Positions 34,901-43,192 are shown, counted from the stretch's first letter. The stretch: 64,000 nucleotides of DNA from Paenibacillus gorillae (GCF_000513275.1 NZ_CBVJ010000095.1:117062-181061); one strand, 5' to 3'. The notes: generated from the sequence alone by a model not told the origin. Made by a program: numbers and translations.

Positions 34901-35735
34901 CCAAGTCCGGATTGTTGTACAATTCGAACTGACCGATCCGGGCCCTCGGATTTTGTACCGAATCCGACGTCGTCTCCTGCGTACCTTTCATAATGTACAG
35001 TCGCGCATACCTTGCCGTCACAGGAAGAGGAAGCGTAATATCCGTGATTGCATCATGATTTCCGGTCACCGTATACGTATCCGTCCAGTTGGAACCGTCA
35101 GCACTTGTCTGCAGTTTAAAGCTTTGCGTAATATTAGCCGTTTCGTTAGGCCGCGCAGCTGCATCATGACGCACGACGAACCGGTTGAAGGTTGTCTCTG
35201 CCCCCAAATCAACTGCCACCCACTGCGGATTGCCTACCGGCGAGACCCAGCCTTCGTAGCCGCCGCCCCACTGTCCGTTCACAACACGCTCAGCAGAAAA
35301 TCCCGGATGATCAGCGCTTGAGGTTACCGGTTTTTGATAAGCGAGCGATGTCGTCTGCGGGTCGGACGCTTGCGTACCACTCGGTTTCTTCTGAATCGTA
35401 ACGCCGCCAATTGGCATCGGAGATCCTCTATACGCCCAGAAATCCCCCTTCGAAATATAAAAGGTTTTTGATTCGGCGTCTCCGCCGGAAGTTACGCCAA
35501 CATCGCCATTCCCTAATAAAGCTGTCTTGGGCATCGTTGAGACGAATAACCCCTCGTAGGAAGTATCCGTCCATTCGCCATAGTATTTGGATATCATAGT
35601 TCGAAGCTTACCCCAATCTCCGTCTTGCTGTACAGCAGTTTGCGGTGCGGGGGCCGCCCCTGCGAGTCCCGCGCCTACCAGAGATAGCGACAACGCTAAC
35701 GGCAGCGTCCGCTTCAACAAGCTCTTTCGATTCAT
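31782..35735 (-). CDS. Secreted GH95-like glycosidase with discoidin modules (N-terminal part of a split SLH protein)
   Basis: Residues numbered from the TTG of the full open frame at 35756. Signal peptide to about 34; GH95-type N-terminal motif LGNGDVGVTSGG at about 80; then F5/8-type (discoidin/CBM32) modules at about 137-290 and 305-455, closely similar to each other (TARYARLYI, PRARIGQFEL in both), and a weaker third at about 470-550. The GH sandwich resumes near 560 and the (alpha/alpha)6 catalytic region covers about 735-1190, with QWSSDYHMNYNF and a C-terminal ATEAINSMMLLSN. A Gly-Asn linker follows, after which the frame leaves the SLH sequence. The best start is the ATG at 35735, 9 bp after GGGAGG. 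GH95 members include alpha-L-fucosidases and galactosidases; the substrate is uncertain. Confidence 0.83.
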   Translation of the reverse strand: MNRKSLLKRTLPLALSLSLVGAGLAGAAPAPQTAVQQDGDWGKLRTMISKYYGEWTDTSYEGLFVSTMPKTALLGNGDVGVTSGGDAESKTFYISKGDFWAYRGSPMPIGGVTIQKKPSGTQASDPQTTSLAYQKPVTSSADHPGFSAERVVNGQWGGGYEGWVSPVGNPQWVAVDLGAETTFNRFVVRHDAAARPNETANITQSFKLQTSADGSNWTDTYTVTGNHDAITDITLPLPVTARYARLYIMKGTQETTSDSVQNPRARIGQFELYNNPDLVDQQNTPEQPEEPASLTLNKTAAASGSHYTLTPDRAVNGAWSPNSGYEGWTSGYYGDGQPGPWWLEVDLGEAKAFNRFVVQHDGAARPDQSANNTKDFELQTRNTADEEWQTAYRVEGNTSATTDIRLEEPVTARYARLYITTGTQGTTDDSALYPRARIGQFELFNEEPDTGGEVPQQPEGNSKVYDLGGSFDLSRYVVRLGHASSIEVEASGDGLTWETIGGQISSNGKKLVDVTTDSFTARYIRVTADTASTILQLSAFETPGLNRFKPEGKLHEIQNILDAEVQTETEIGGAPLSMKTWTSATENVIVTELTSQGAAPVALQAQLWAKSGNAQLPVTATSDGSSATVTRQTTIDSRDEGDANAHVSKAAMTMKVIGADGAAVSSDTDKATGTFEFALEPGQTVYLVTAVGGGGRTYNSEGTLLQAAEPEVQASGLLHDIAGLADIESLHGQHLDWWKNFWLTSYISMDTTDSKLDTLMKYYYAAQYVLGSSIREDKVAPGLYSIWHTTDGSQWSSDYHMNYNFISTFYGVNSSNRAWMGLPAIDAILDYAGEGEKNAASTEHLLNIGEGAHGEQVRHFVEAKIAKGDIDATNGIPNALLYPVSIGPWGMKLERGYSYYGQLLDAIFSTYTLIEYYDYTQDESFLPVMYDYLKQCLALYEAWLEKENGKYVLYSAYNEGSWGRNSAVELSVLKNTLSHAIKASSKLNIDADKRQQWQTILDNLAPQPTANYAGKTIFSLAEKHWNNNQWEDLARPIPWDGNILPMENVVPGDQMGYYSPETDLQVAHNTISVFVDEAIGGGKNGAWSQYNNFPKIFANAVKVRYPAQEIVDNFALTIEEQMQQNLTIKDDSDFHGAEKSGATEAINSMMLLSNLGVMKVFPNWLKERDAEFKNLRAKGAFVVSSAYRADTQSVEYVDLTSEVGQPVTIASPWASGIVVKDANGSIIPAAAGTAPNHAEEVTYTFNTTKGMKYHIVAAGNDSGGGPGGSSGPGTGNGNGNGNGNGSNSGGPATWGRKWCCKSARANCRRGRTGNNEH

Positions 35736-35820
35736 TCTGTTCATCCTCCCATTCAAGACAATTTCTTCAGCCTATACTCGTGTTTTTATTGCAACGCTCG
35801 CTTTCGTCGCGCGATGCGAA

Positions 35821-35835
35821 AGATAGCGCTTACAA
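35821..35835 (-). promoter_or_regulatory. cre box (CcpA site) upstream of the GH95-SLH gene
   Basis: On the minus strand these 15 bp read TTGTAAGCGCTATCT and match the consensus WTGNAANCGNWNNCW at every position. The site is about 85 bp before the start codon and about 85 bp beyond the predicted transcription start, so CcpA would act as a roadblock. This predicts carbon catabolite repression of the surface glycosidase. Confidence 0.75.
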
Positions 35836-35873
35836 TCGCCTTGAAAAAAAACCGCTTCAGACACAAATGACTT

Positions 35874-35913
35874 CTGTATCAAAATATAGATACAGTTTCA
35901 CTGATACGTATCA
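35874..35913. promoter_or_regulatory. Two GTATC/GATAC palindromes in the leader of the GH95-SLH gene
   Basis: CTGTATC (35874-35880) and GATACAG (35889-35895) form an inverted repeat around 8 AT bases, and TGATACGTATCA (35902-35913) is a perfect 12-bp palindrome. The two share the half-site GATAC and sit just downstream of the predicted start of transcription. They look like operators of one dimeric regulator; which one is not apparent. Confidence 0.5.
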
Positions 35914-35926
35914 TTTGTAGCGTCAT

Positions 35927-35954
35927 TTTATACTCAAATTCAATCTTATGTCAA
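35927..35954 (-). promoter_or_regulatory. Sigma-A promoter of the GH95-SLH gene
   Basis: On the minus strand TTGACA (35949-35954), a 16-bp spacer and TATAAA (35927-35932, in TATAAAAT). The -35 lies in the perfect 14-bp palindrome TCAATATATATTGA (35951-35964). The leader would be about 185 nt and contains the GATAC palindromes and the cre box. Confidence 0.7.
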
Positions 35955-36157
35955 TATATATTGATAACTATTAATATAAATTAATACAGATGACACAAAT
36001 ATCGATATAGCATTTCAGATTTTTAAAATTCATTCGAACCTCAGGCGATTCGATAGGTTTCCACATTCCCGTCATGATACACTGTTAACAAAGGGATGCT
36101 ATGATTTGCAGGTGAGAAGGCTACGGATCATAAGGGAATAAGGGAGGAAATTATACA

Positions 36158-36880
36158 ATGGCAAAGCTAGTTAATTATGCCCATAGAGGGGCATCCGGCT
36201 ACTGTCCGGAAAACACGATGGCGGCATTCTCCAAGGCGCTGGAGCTTGGAGCGACGGGCATCGAAACCGATGTGCAGATGACGAAGGACGGACGCCTCGT
36301 CCTGATTCACGATGAGAAGCTGACCCGGACCGCAGGACTGGATGCCTATGTAGGCGCCGTCGATTACAGTGATTTGAAGCGGCTGGATGCAGGCAGCTGG
36401 CATAGTGCCGAATTTTCAACTGAAACCGTTCCTGCATTGGAAGAGCTGCTCGAACTGGTGAAACAAACGGATACCATCGTTAATCTGGAGCTCAAAAACG
36501 GCCTCGTCCAATATCAAGGACTGGAGCAAAAAGTGATCCAAACGGTACGGGACTATAACCTGTCCGACCGGATCATTATTTCCAGCTTTAATCATTACTC
36601 GCTGGTCGAATGCAGCAGGCTGGCTCCAGAGATCCGAACAGGTATTTTATATATGGAAGGGCTTTATGAGCCTTGGCGTTACGCCCAATCGATCGGGGCA
36701 AGTGCCTTGCACGCTCCGAATTATGCTGTACTGCCGGAATGGGTCGCGGAGGCCTCGCGCAACGGCGTTGATTATAATCCGTTCACCGTGAATGAACCGG
36801 AAGAAATGAAGCGGCTGATTGGAGCAGGAGTAGCAGGAATTATTACTGACTTCCCGGACCGGCTGAACGCGTTGCTATAG
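36158..36880 (+). CDS. Glycerophosphodiester phosphodiesterase (UgpQ type)
   Basis: A 240-residue cytoplasmic GDPD-family enzyme that hydrolyses glycerophosphodiesters to glycerol-3-phosphate and an alcohol. Active-site residues are His9-Arg10 (AHRGASG), the PENT motif (17-20), Glu36 and Asp38 (IETDVQ), His51 (LIHDEKL), the LELK segment (about 112), and a C-terminal ITDFPD. There is no signal peptide, so it acts on imported or internally released diesters, and its product can enter the glp pathway encoded at 53607-57685. GGGAGG lies 9 bp before the ATG. The MFS gene 38 bp downstream is probably co-transcribed and may import the substrate. Confidence 0.93.
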   Translation: MAKLVNYAHRGASGYCPENTMAAFSKALELGATGIETDVQMTKDGRLVLIHDEKLTRTAGLDAYVGAVDYSDLKRLDAGSWHSAEFSTETVPALEELLELVKQTDTIVNLELKNGLVQYQGLEQKVIQTVRDYNLSDRIIISSFNHYSLVECSRLAPEIRTGILYMEGLYEPWRYAQSIGASALHAPNYAVLPEWVAEASRNGVDYNPFTVNEPEEMKRLIGAGVAGIITDFPDRLNALL

Positions 36881-36917
36881 AACTGGTGTGATGAGATGAG
36901 AGGGGCACTGATGGCGA

Positions 36918-38144
36918 ATGAAAAAAACGTGGCTGCTCGGTTTCGGATTTTTCAGCATCAGCATTACATGGGCGCTTTATAACGGTTTCGTACCTTTTTT
37001 TCTTGACCGGTTTATAACGAGTACAGCGTTGATTGGCTTTATGATGACGATCGACAACTATTTCGCCTTGTTTCTCCAGCCCTGGATCGGCAGCCGAAGC
37101 GACCGCACCAGCACCCGCTTCGGCAAGCGGATGCCTTACTTATTGATCGGCATGCCGCTCGCTGCGCTGTTCGTCGCACTTATTCCTTGGTACACGAGCC
37201 TTATCACGCTCGTATTGTTCATGGTGCTCATGAACCTGTCCATGAGTCTCTATCGTTCGCCGACGGTTGCACTGATGCCGGATATTACGCCGGAGCCGCA
37301 GCGCACAAAAGCGAATGGCATCATTAACTTTATGGGCGGCATCGGGTCCATTCTTGCTTTTGCCGGAGGATCCTACTTGTACAAATCACATCCTGCCTTG
37401 CCTTTCGTGACCGCTGCAATTCTTACCCTGATTTGTTTGCTGATCTTGGTCAGGTCCATTCGAGAGAAACGGGATGCCTTGTCTCCTAACATAGCTGCGG
37501 CAGGGAAGTCTGCTTTTTCCTTCAAAGGCGAATGGACGCGTCCGACGATCTTCCTGCTGGCAGCGGTTTTCTTTTGGTTTTTCTCTTATCAGGGCGTGGA
37601 GGCCCTCTTCTCTCTTTACGGCAAGCATCAGCTAGGACTTAAAGAGAGTGACGCTGCCTTCTCGCTCGCCTTCTTCTCACTCCTGTTTGTCCTTGCTGCG
37701 ATACCAGCAGGCTGGCTGGGGCACCGGTTCGGAAAAAAGAGAATCATTCTGATAGGCGTCGCCGGTCTTACCGCTGTTTTCGCCGCAATCACAATGGTTG
37801 AAACGCTGCTGCCGCTCCGGCTTTTGTTAGTTGCAGGAGGCATTTGCTGGGCGCTCATTAATATTAATTCCTATCCCTTCGTCATCGGTCTTGGCAAGGA
37901 GCAGAGCATCGGAACACGTACCGGCATGTACTACCTGGTGTCTTCCCTTGCCGCAATCTCCTCTCCCCCTTTGATGGGATATCTGGTGGACTTGTTCGAC
38001 TACTCGGCCGTGTTCTACACCGCCTCCGCAGGGATGTTAATTGCACTTCTTTTATTGCTCGGCGTTAAGGATAGAGGGTTGTCCCGGCCAAGCGGCCCGG
38101 AGCAATCCATTACAGATACAGGAACTGCTTCCACCGGTCAGTGA
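36918..38144 (+). CDS. MFS transporter
   Basis: A 408-residue transporter with twelve transmembrane helices. The loop between helices two and three has the pattern GSRSDRTSTRFGKRMPYLLIG and the middle has a basic cytoplasmic loop; the second half repeats the motif as GWLGHRFGKKRIILIG. The first motif is of the type seen in GPH/sucrose-like (SLC45-related) symporters rather than in drug exporters, so sugar or glycoside uptake is more likely than export. It follows the GDPD gene by 38 bp and ends at a strong terminator. The substrate is unknown; a glycerophosphodiester or glycoside is suggested only by the neighbour. Confidence 0.8.
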   Translation: MKKTWLLGFGFFSISITWALYNGFVPFFLDRFITSTALIGFMMTIDNYFALFLQPWIGSRSDRTSTRFGKRMPYLLIGMPLAALFVALIPWYTSLITLVLFMVLMNLSMSLYRSPTVALMPDITPEPQRTKANGIINFMGGIGSILAFAGGSYLYKSHPALPFVTAAILTLICLLILVRSIREKRDALSPNIAAAGKSAFSFKGEWTRPTIFLLAAVFFWFFSYQGVEALFSLYGKHQLGLKESDAAFSLAFFSLLFVLAAIPAGWLGHRFGKKRIILIGVAGLTAVFAAITMVETLLPLRLLLVAGGICWALININSYPFVIGLGKEQSIGTRTGMYYLVSSLAAISSPPLMGYLVDLFDYSAVFYTASAGMLIALLLLLGVKDRGLSRPSGPEQSITDTGTASTGQ

Positions 38145-38151
38145 AGCAAAA

Positions 38152-38192
38152 AACCTCCGTACGGCGACCTGACGGGCCGCTATACGGAGGTT
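38152..38192 (+). terminator. Terminator after the MFS gene
   Basis: A 10-bp stem, AACCTCCGTA (38152-38161) with TACGGAGGTT (38183-38192), loop containing GGC/GCC pairs. It lies 8 bp after the stop codon. Confidence 0.8.
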
Positions 38193-38201
38193 CTTATCTA
38201 T

Positions 38202-38367
38202 TAGGGTGTGTCTGAGAACGCTAAGGGCAGCAAATTTAGCCGAATTTTCGTTCCATGCAAGGCGCGTTTGTGAAGGCGTACCCGGGGGTACGTCAAGCAA
38301 ACGGAACGAAGCAGGGGGCGGAAAGGCGGTGAAAGGTGCCACTGAACGAGTTTTCAGACACGCCCTA
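38202..38367. mobile_element. MITE-like element, 166 bp, with terminal inverted repeats
   Basis: The ends are imperfect inverted repeats: TAGGGTGTGTCTGAGAAC-like at the left, and the reverse complement of TAGGGCGTGTCTGAAAAC at the right (two mismatches). The interior is nested palindromic: CGTTCC/GGAACG, GTTTG/CAAAC and GTACCC/GGGTAC around the centre near 38283. It codes for nothing. TCTAT occurs immediately to the left and one base beyond the right end, so a clean target duplication is not shown. Its right end is 5 bp from the stop codon of the YitT gene. Confidence 0.65.
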
Positions 38368-38372
38368 GTCTA

Positions 38373-39239
38373 TTAATGAATTTCCCGCTTCGAGAAATTG
38401 CCGCCAAGCACGTCTGATACATGCTCGATTGCGATAAAAGCTTTCGGATCGATCTCTTGAACGATACTCTTCAGCTTGGCAACCTCCAGACGGTTGACTA
38501 CGCAATAGACCATTTGCGTTTCTTCACGCGAGTACCCGCCCCGGGCTTGAATGTAAGTCGTGCTGCGGCCAAGACGTGTCATAATCGTCTCGGAAATTTC
38601 CTCATAATCCTGGGAGATAATCGTCACCGACTTCGATTCCTCGATACCTTCGACTACGATATCCATTACCTTGGTCGCCAAGTAGTAAGTAACCATGGAA
38701 TACATCGCCGAATCCCATTCAAACACAAAGCCTGCAACGATGAAAATAAAGACGTTGACGATCATAATGATCTGTCCGACCGGCATGCCGAACTTTTTCG
38801 ATGCAAGGATCGCGACAATTTCCGTACCATCCAGCGAGCCGCCGTAACGGATGACAAGTCCTACCCCTGCACCGAGCAGAATACCGCCGAACAGTACCGC
38901 AAGAAGCTTCTCCTCCGTGAAAGCATGTACATGATGCAGCAGCTGCGTCGTTGCCGACATCACTACGATACCGTAGAGGGTCGAAAAGGCGAAGGTTTTA
39001 CCAATTTGCTTAAATCCGATAAACAAGAATGGCAAGTTGAAAATAAGAATAAATAGTCCTAATGGCAGCTTGGTCAAATAAGAGGCCATAATCGCGAGGC
39101 CGGTGATGCCTCCATCGATGACGCTATTATTAACGAGAAATAGTTCCAAGGCTACGCCCATCAAGATGGCGCCGATCGTAATAAATACGATCCTCTTAAT
39201 TAATTCTAGCTTTGAAATCTTCCGGTGCACTTTCGCCAT
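38373..39239 (-). CDS. YitT family membrane protein
   Basis: A 288-residue protein with five to six transmembrane helices (about 12-185) followed by a cytoplasmic DUF2179 domain (about 200-280, GYSREETQMVYCVVNRLEVAKLKSIVQEIDP). This layout defines the YitT/YpjC family, common in several copies in Bacilli. Its function is unknown; the C-terminal domain has a small-ligand-binding (PII/ACT-like) look. The helix containing GGSLDGTEIVAIL is the most conserved part and is intact. It is a single gene. A MITE-like element reaches almost to its stop codon. Confidence 0.92.
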   Translation of the reverse strand: MAKVHRKISKLELIKRIVFITIGAILMGVALELFLVNNSVIDGGITGLAIMASYLTKLPLGLFILIFNLPFLFIGFKQIGKTFAFSTLYGIVVMSATTQLLHHVHAFTEEKLLAVLFGGILLGAGVGLVIRYGGSLDGTEIVAILASKKFGMPVGQIIMIVNVFIFIVAGFVFEWDSAMYSMVTYYLATKVMDIVVEGIEESKSVTIISQDYEEISETIMTRLGRSTTYIQARGGYSREETQMVYCVVNRLEVAKLKSIVQEIDPKAFIAIEHVSDVLGGNFSKREIH

Positions 39240-39337
39240 TCTTTCCTCTGTCCTTCCGTGCTTTTTCTATAAGACTAGCATAGAAGGGCGTTTTTTTCAA
39301 AAAAAGGAACGCTAGCATTCTACTATATTAATAGGAA

Positions 39338-39363
39338 ACGGGAGTGCATCGCTGCACTCCCGT
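39338..39363. terminator. Terminator after the sugar-binding lipoprotein gene
   Basis: A perfect 11-bp stem, ACGGGAGTGCA (39338-39348) with 39353-39363, loop TCGC, followed on the minus strand by TTTCC. It closes the ribose/xylose-type transporter operon. Confidence 0.82.
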
Positions 39364-39372
39364 CCCTGTTAA

Positions 39373-40374
39373 TTATTCGTAAATGACAGCCTTGATTTCA
39401 TCGCTGTCAATGTTGGATTTATCATACCAGTAGAATCCCGTATCAATTGTCGATTCAACTTTCTCGCCGCGAATCGCTTGTACGGCAGCTTTCACCGTTT
39501 CATAGCCGATGCCAACCGGATTTTGCGTAATAGCCCCGGCCATTTTGCCGCTTTTAATCGCGTCGATTTGCTGCTTGCCGGAGTCGAAGCCGACAACTAC
39601 GATTTGGCCTTCCTTCTTCAGCTCGGTAACGGCATTGATTACACCGATTGCGGAGCCTTCGTTGGCGCCGAAGAAACCTTTTACATTCGGATGAGCTTGA
39701 ATGATCGCTTTAGCAAGGTCAGTCGACTTCAGATGGTCGCCGCCGCCGTATTGAATGTCAACGATTTTGATGTTCGGGTATTTGTCTTCAATTTGTTTCT
39801 TGAAGCCGTCGCGGCGGTTCGCACCGGTTACGCTCGTCTGGTCATGAACGATCATGCCGATCTCGCCTTCTCCGCCAATCAGCTCCGCCATCTTGTCAGC
39901 AGCGAGTGCCGCAGCAGCCAGGTTGTCAGTCGATGCTGTCGCGAGCGGAATGTCACTGTCTACGCCAGAGTCAAAGGCAATGACAGGAATGCCAGCATCC
40001 TTCGCTTTTTGCAGCAGCGGAATCGAGGCTTGGCTATCCAGCGCCGCAAAGCCAAGCGCACTAGGCTTTTTATCTAAAGCGGCTTGCAGCATTTCGATCT
40101 GTTTATCGACTTGGGACTCGGTTTCCGGTCCTTCGAACGTAATTTCCACGTTGAACTCTTTGGCTGCTTTTTCAGCTCCTGACTTTACCGCCTGCCAGAA
40201 CTGATGCTGAAAGCCTTTCGAAATGATCGGAATGTAGATTTTCTCCGCACCGGGATTCGTTGATCCTTTGCCTGCAGCTTCTTCTCCCTTGCCTTCATTT
40301 CCCTTGGAAGCACAAGCGCTAAGCATCGCAATCGTAAGCAGCATAACCAGCATCGTTACCGTAATCTTTTTCAC
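39373..40374 (-). CDS. Sugar ABC transporter substrate-binding lipoprotein (RbsB/XylF type)
   Basis: A periplasmic-binding-type lipoprotein of the pentose/hexose CUT2 class, about 333 residues. It has a signal segment, lipobox LSAC (Cys about 21), a Gly/Glu/Lys-rich linker and the two-lobed type-I binding fold with PIISKGFQHQFW, IAFDSGVDSD, MIVHDQTSVTGANRRDGF and GFDSGKQQID. The open frame begins at an ATG at 40401, but the GTG at 40374 lies 6 bp after AGGGGAG and gives a classical signal start MKKITVTMLV. It is the last gene of the operon kinase-regulator to transporter and works with the permease and ATPase upstream. Confidence 0.93.
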   Translation of the reverse strand: MKKITVTMLVMLLTIAMLSACASKGNEGKGEEAAGKGSTNPGAEKIYIPIISKGFQHQFWQAVKSGAEKAAKEFNVEITFEGPETESQVDKQIEMLQAALDKKPSALGFAALDSQASIPLLQKAKDAGIPVIAFDSGVDSDIPLATASTDNLAAAALAADKMAELIGGEGEIGMIVHDQTSVTGANRRDGFKKQIEDKYPNIKIVDIQYGGGDHLKSTDLAKAIIQAHPNVKGFFGANEGSAIGVINAVTELKKEGQIVVVGFDSGKQQIDAIKSGKMAGAITQNPVGIGYETVKAAVQAIRGEKVESTIDTGFYWYDKSNIDSDEIKAVIYE

Positions 40375-40477
40375 CGAAATCTCCCCTTCGTCTTTTATCA
40401 TCTATAGAAGCGGTCTGCCCGAGACATCCGTAGAACGTAGATGCGCATCATGGCGACGATTCTAACAAGGTTAACTC

Positions 40478-41494
40478 TTACTTCTTGCGGCGGCGTAAAA
40501 TATCGGCATATACAGCAAGTACGATAACGATACCGACGACGACCGTCTGCCATTCCTGCGGAACCGAGAGGATGCGCAAACCGTTGGTTAATACGCTCAT
40601 GATGAGCGCACCAATTACCGTGCCAACAATCGTTCCCTTGCCCCCGCTTAGTGACGTGCCTCCGAGAACGACAGCTGCGATTGCTTCCAGCTCATAGCCC
40701 GAGCCAAGCGAAGGATGCGCCGAGTTTAGACGCGAAGCCATCAGCACACCGGCAAGACCCGTAAAAGTACCCGTAATCGTATAGATCACAATTTTCCAAT
40801 AGTTGACGTTAATGCCCGATAAACGTGTCGCTTCTTCATTGCTGCCGAGCGCGAAATTGTAGCGGCCTACAATCGTCTTCGAAAGGATGATGCCCCCGAT
40901 AATAGCTGCCCCGAAAAAGATCAGGACGCCGTTCGGAATGTCAAAGCCCGGAATGAGCTTGCCGATCGCAGAGTCCAGCGCCAGCTTGGAATAGCCCGTC
41001 TCTTCCTTGAAATAAATCGGCTTAGCGCCAGAGATTACTAGCGCAAGTCCCTTGGCGATCATCATCATCGCCAGAGTCGCGATAAACGGCGGTATTTTCA
41101 TTTTCGATATAATCGTACCGGATAGAAGTCCGCACACGGCGCCCGTCATAATGCCGCCAACGATGCCAAGCGGTACCGGCAAATCCCAATAAGTAATGAA
41201 TACGCCCGTCATAATAGCGCTGAGTGTCATCACCGTTCCGACGGAAAGGTCGATGCCCCCGGTAATAATGACAAATGTCGAGCCAAGCGCCAGAACGCCG
41301 ATAACGGCTGTAGACAACAGGATGCCTACGATATTCGTAAATTGAAAAAAGTTAGGCGATGAGAATGAGAAGACGAGCACCAGGATGACCAGACTGGCAA
41401 ATGCAAGCACCTGCTGCATCGCTCCCGGTTTAATAATGGGCACAGCCCGCTTTCCGCCGGTTTGGACGGCCCCGGTATCATTTTGAATTGTCAT
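40478..41494 (-). CDS. Sugar ABC transporter permease (RbsC/XylH type)
   Basis: A 338-residue CUT2 permease with eight to ten transmembrane helices. The family landmarks are STAVIGVLALGSTFVIITGGIDLSVG, the EAA-like loop SNEEATRLSGINV and GYELEAIAAVVLGGTSLSGGKGT. It forms the membrane channel for the sugar captured by the protein at 39373-40374 and is energised by the ATPase at 41541-43037. GAGGGG is 6 bp before the ATG. It is separated from the ATPase by 46 bp and from the binding-protein gene by 103 bp. Confidence 0.95.
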   Translation of the reverse strand: MTIQNDTGAVQTGGKRAVPIIKPGAMQQVLAFASLVILVLVFSFSSPNFFQFTNIVGILLSTAVIGVLALGSTFVIITGGIDLSVGTVMTLSAIMTGVFITYWDLPVPLGIVGGIMTGAVCGLLSGTIISKMKIPPFIATLAMMMIAKGLALVISGAKPIYFKEETGYSKLALDSAIGKLIPGFDIPNGVLIFFGAAIIGGIILSKTIVGRYNFALGSNEEATRLSGINVNYWKIVIYTITGTFTGLAGVLMASRLNSAHPSLGSGYELEAIAAVVLGGTSLSGGKGTIVGTVIGALIMSVLTNGLRILSVPQEWQTVVVGIVIVLAVYADILRRRKK

Positions 41495-41540
41495 GTGTTA
41501 CCCCTCCGAATCTTCCATCTGTCTGCTGCTTCCGCTGTCG

Positions 41541-43037
41541 CTAGACCCGCAGCGTTGCAAGATGCATAATGCGCTCCTGCGTCGCTTCCTCCTGGCTGAG
41601 CTCTCCTGTAATACGGCCTTCGCACATGACGACGACACGATGGCTCATCCGTAACACCTCCGGCAGCTCCGAGGAGATCATAATAATTGATTTGCCGCTG
41701 GCCGCAAGCTCATTGAGCAGCTTGTAGATTTCGCTTTTGGCTCCAACATCGATGCCGCGCGTCGGTTCATCGAAGATCAGGATGTCGCAGTCCCGTGTCA
41801 GCCATTTTCCGATGACGATTTTTTGCTGATTGCCGCCGGACAGAAACTTCACTTCCTGATCGATGTGAGGCGTCTTTACCTTCAGCATTTTCACAATGCC
41901 GTCTGCTGCCTCGGCAATTCGCTTCCTCCTGACCCAGCCTACTGGATTCGTGAACCGGCCCATGGAGGCTGCCGCTACATTCATCTTCACATCCATATCG
42001 ACGATACAGCCGAAGCGCTTGCGGTCCTCCGACAAATAGCCGATACCGGCTTTTACAGCATCATGCGGCTGCCGGGGCTTCAGCTTCCTGCCCTTGACGG
42101 TAATTTCGCCGGAATCGAACATATCAGCGCCAAAAATTGCTCTCGCGACCTCGGTTCTGCCCGCTCCTATCAATCCTGCAAAGCCAAGAATTTCACCCTT
42201 GTGAAGACGGAAGCTAACGTCCTTCAGCACACCCTTACGGTTCAAGCCGCTTACTTCAAGGACCGGCTCTGCAGCGCCCGTATGTCTCGCCGGCTTCGAG
42301 GTATCATAGATCTCCCGGCCGACCATCATCGATATAATTTGATCGTTCGTAACGTCCTTCGTGGCAACTGTACCGATGTAGCAGCCGTCTCGCATCACCG
42401 TTACCCGATCTGTTATCCGCTTCAATTCATCCATCCGGTGAGAAATATAGACAATGCCCACTCCACTGCTGCGAAGCTGACGGATGATGACGAACAGTTC
42501 GTCGATTTCGGTATCGCTTAGCGCCGCTGTAGGCTCATCCATGATGAGCACCTCGGAATCATAAGACAGTGCTTTGGCAATTTCGACGAGCTGCTGCTTT
42601 GCCACCGGCAAATTGGCTACCAGCTCATTCGGATCGAGATCGAGATGCAACCGTTCGAACAGCCGCTTCACTTTGCGGTGCAGCTCCTTCTCCTTCAAGA
42701 AAATCCCCAAGGATTTCGGCTCGCGGCCGATGAAAATATTTTGCGCCACCGTCAAATCCGGGGCGAGATTGAGCTCCTGATGAATAATTGCAATGCCCTT
42801 GTCCTGCGCCGCCTTTGCATTCGGAACGATTAACTCGTCTCCATGGAAGGTCATCATGCCCGCATCCCGCTGATATACACCGGTCAGCACTTTCATTAAT
42901 GTCGATTTGCCGGCGCCGTTTTCCCCCATCAGAGCATGCACTTCGCCGCTGAGCAGCTCGAACCGGCAGTCTTTGAGCGCTTGTACGCCGGGAAATTGCT
43001 TGTCGATGCCCTCCATCTGTATGAGCACTTCACTCAT
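41541..43037 (-). CDS. Sugar ABC transporter ATPase, duplicated domain (RbsA/XylG type)
   Basis: A 498-residue protein with two fused nucleotide-binding domains, as in RbsA, XylG and MglA. The first half has a complete set: Walker [10 protein letters not shown], signature-like [15 protein letters not shown] and Walker [13 protein letters not shown]. The second half has a degenerate Walker A (GLIGAGRTE), a clear LSGGNQQK signature and [11 protein letters not shown]. This asymmetry is normal for the class. The frame is open to an ATG at 43070, but the ATG at 43037 with AAGG 5 bp upstream gives the usual N-terminus ([18 protein letters not shown]). Confidence 0.95.
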   Translation of the reverse strand: MSEVLIQMEGIDKQFPGVQALKDCRFELLSGEVHALMGENGAGKSTLMKVLTGVYQRDAGMMTFHGDELIVPNAKAAQDKGIAIIHQELNLAPDLTVAQNIFIGREPKSLGIFLKEKELHRKVKRLFERLHLDLDPNELVANLPVAKQQLVEIAKALSYDSEVLIMDEPTAALSDTEIDELFVIIRQLRSSGVGIVYISHRMDELKRITDRVTVMRDGCYIGTVATKDVTNDQIISMMVGREIYDTSKPARHTGAAEPVLEVSGLNRKGVLKDVSFRLHKGEILGFAGLIGAGRTEVARAIFGADMFDSGEITVKGRKLKPRQPHDAVKAGIGYLSEDRKRFGCIVDMDVKMNVAAASMGRFTNPVGWVRRKRIAEAADGIVKMLKVKTPHIDQEVKFLSGGNQQKIVIGKWLTRDCDILIFDEPTRGIDVGAKSEIYKLLNELAASGKSIIMISSELPEVLRMSHRVVVMCEGRITGELSQEEATQERIMHLATLRV

Positions 43038-43192
43038 GATTGCCTTCACCTCATCGCTTTGACCCTGCACGCCGCCAGTAACGAACTGTGCATTCGGCCT
43101 ATGTTGCTTTGCTTGTGTTTATTGTAAGTCGGAGGCATGCCCTGCCAGAATCGAATATCGTATCGTTATAGTTGAAAAATATACAAAAAAAG

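Noticed and set aside
38202..38367. Six-base target duplication (TCTATT) around the MITE-like element
   Set aside because: The right-hand copy is separated from the element end by one base, so the duplication is not exact and was not claimed.
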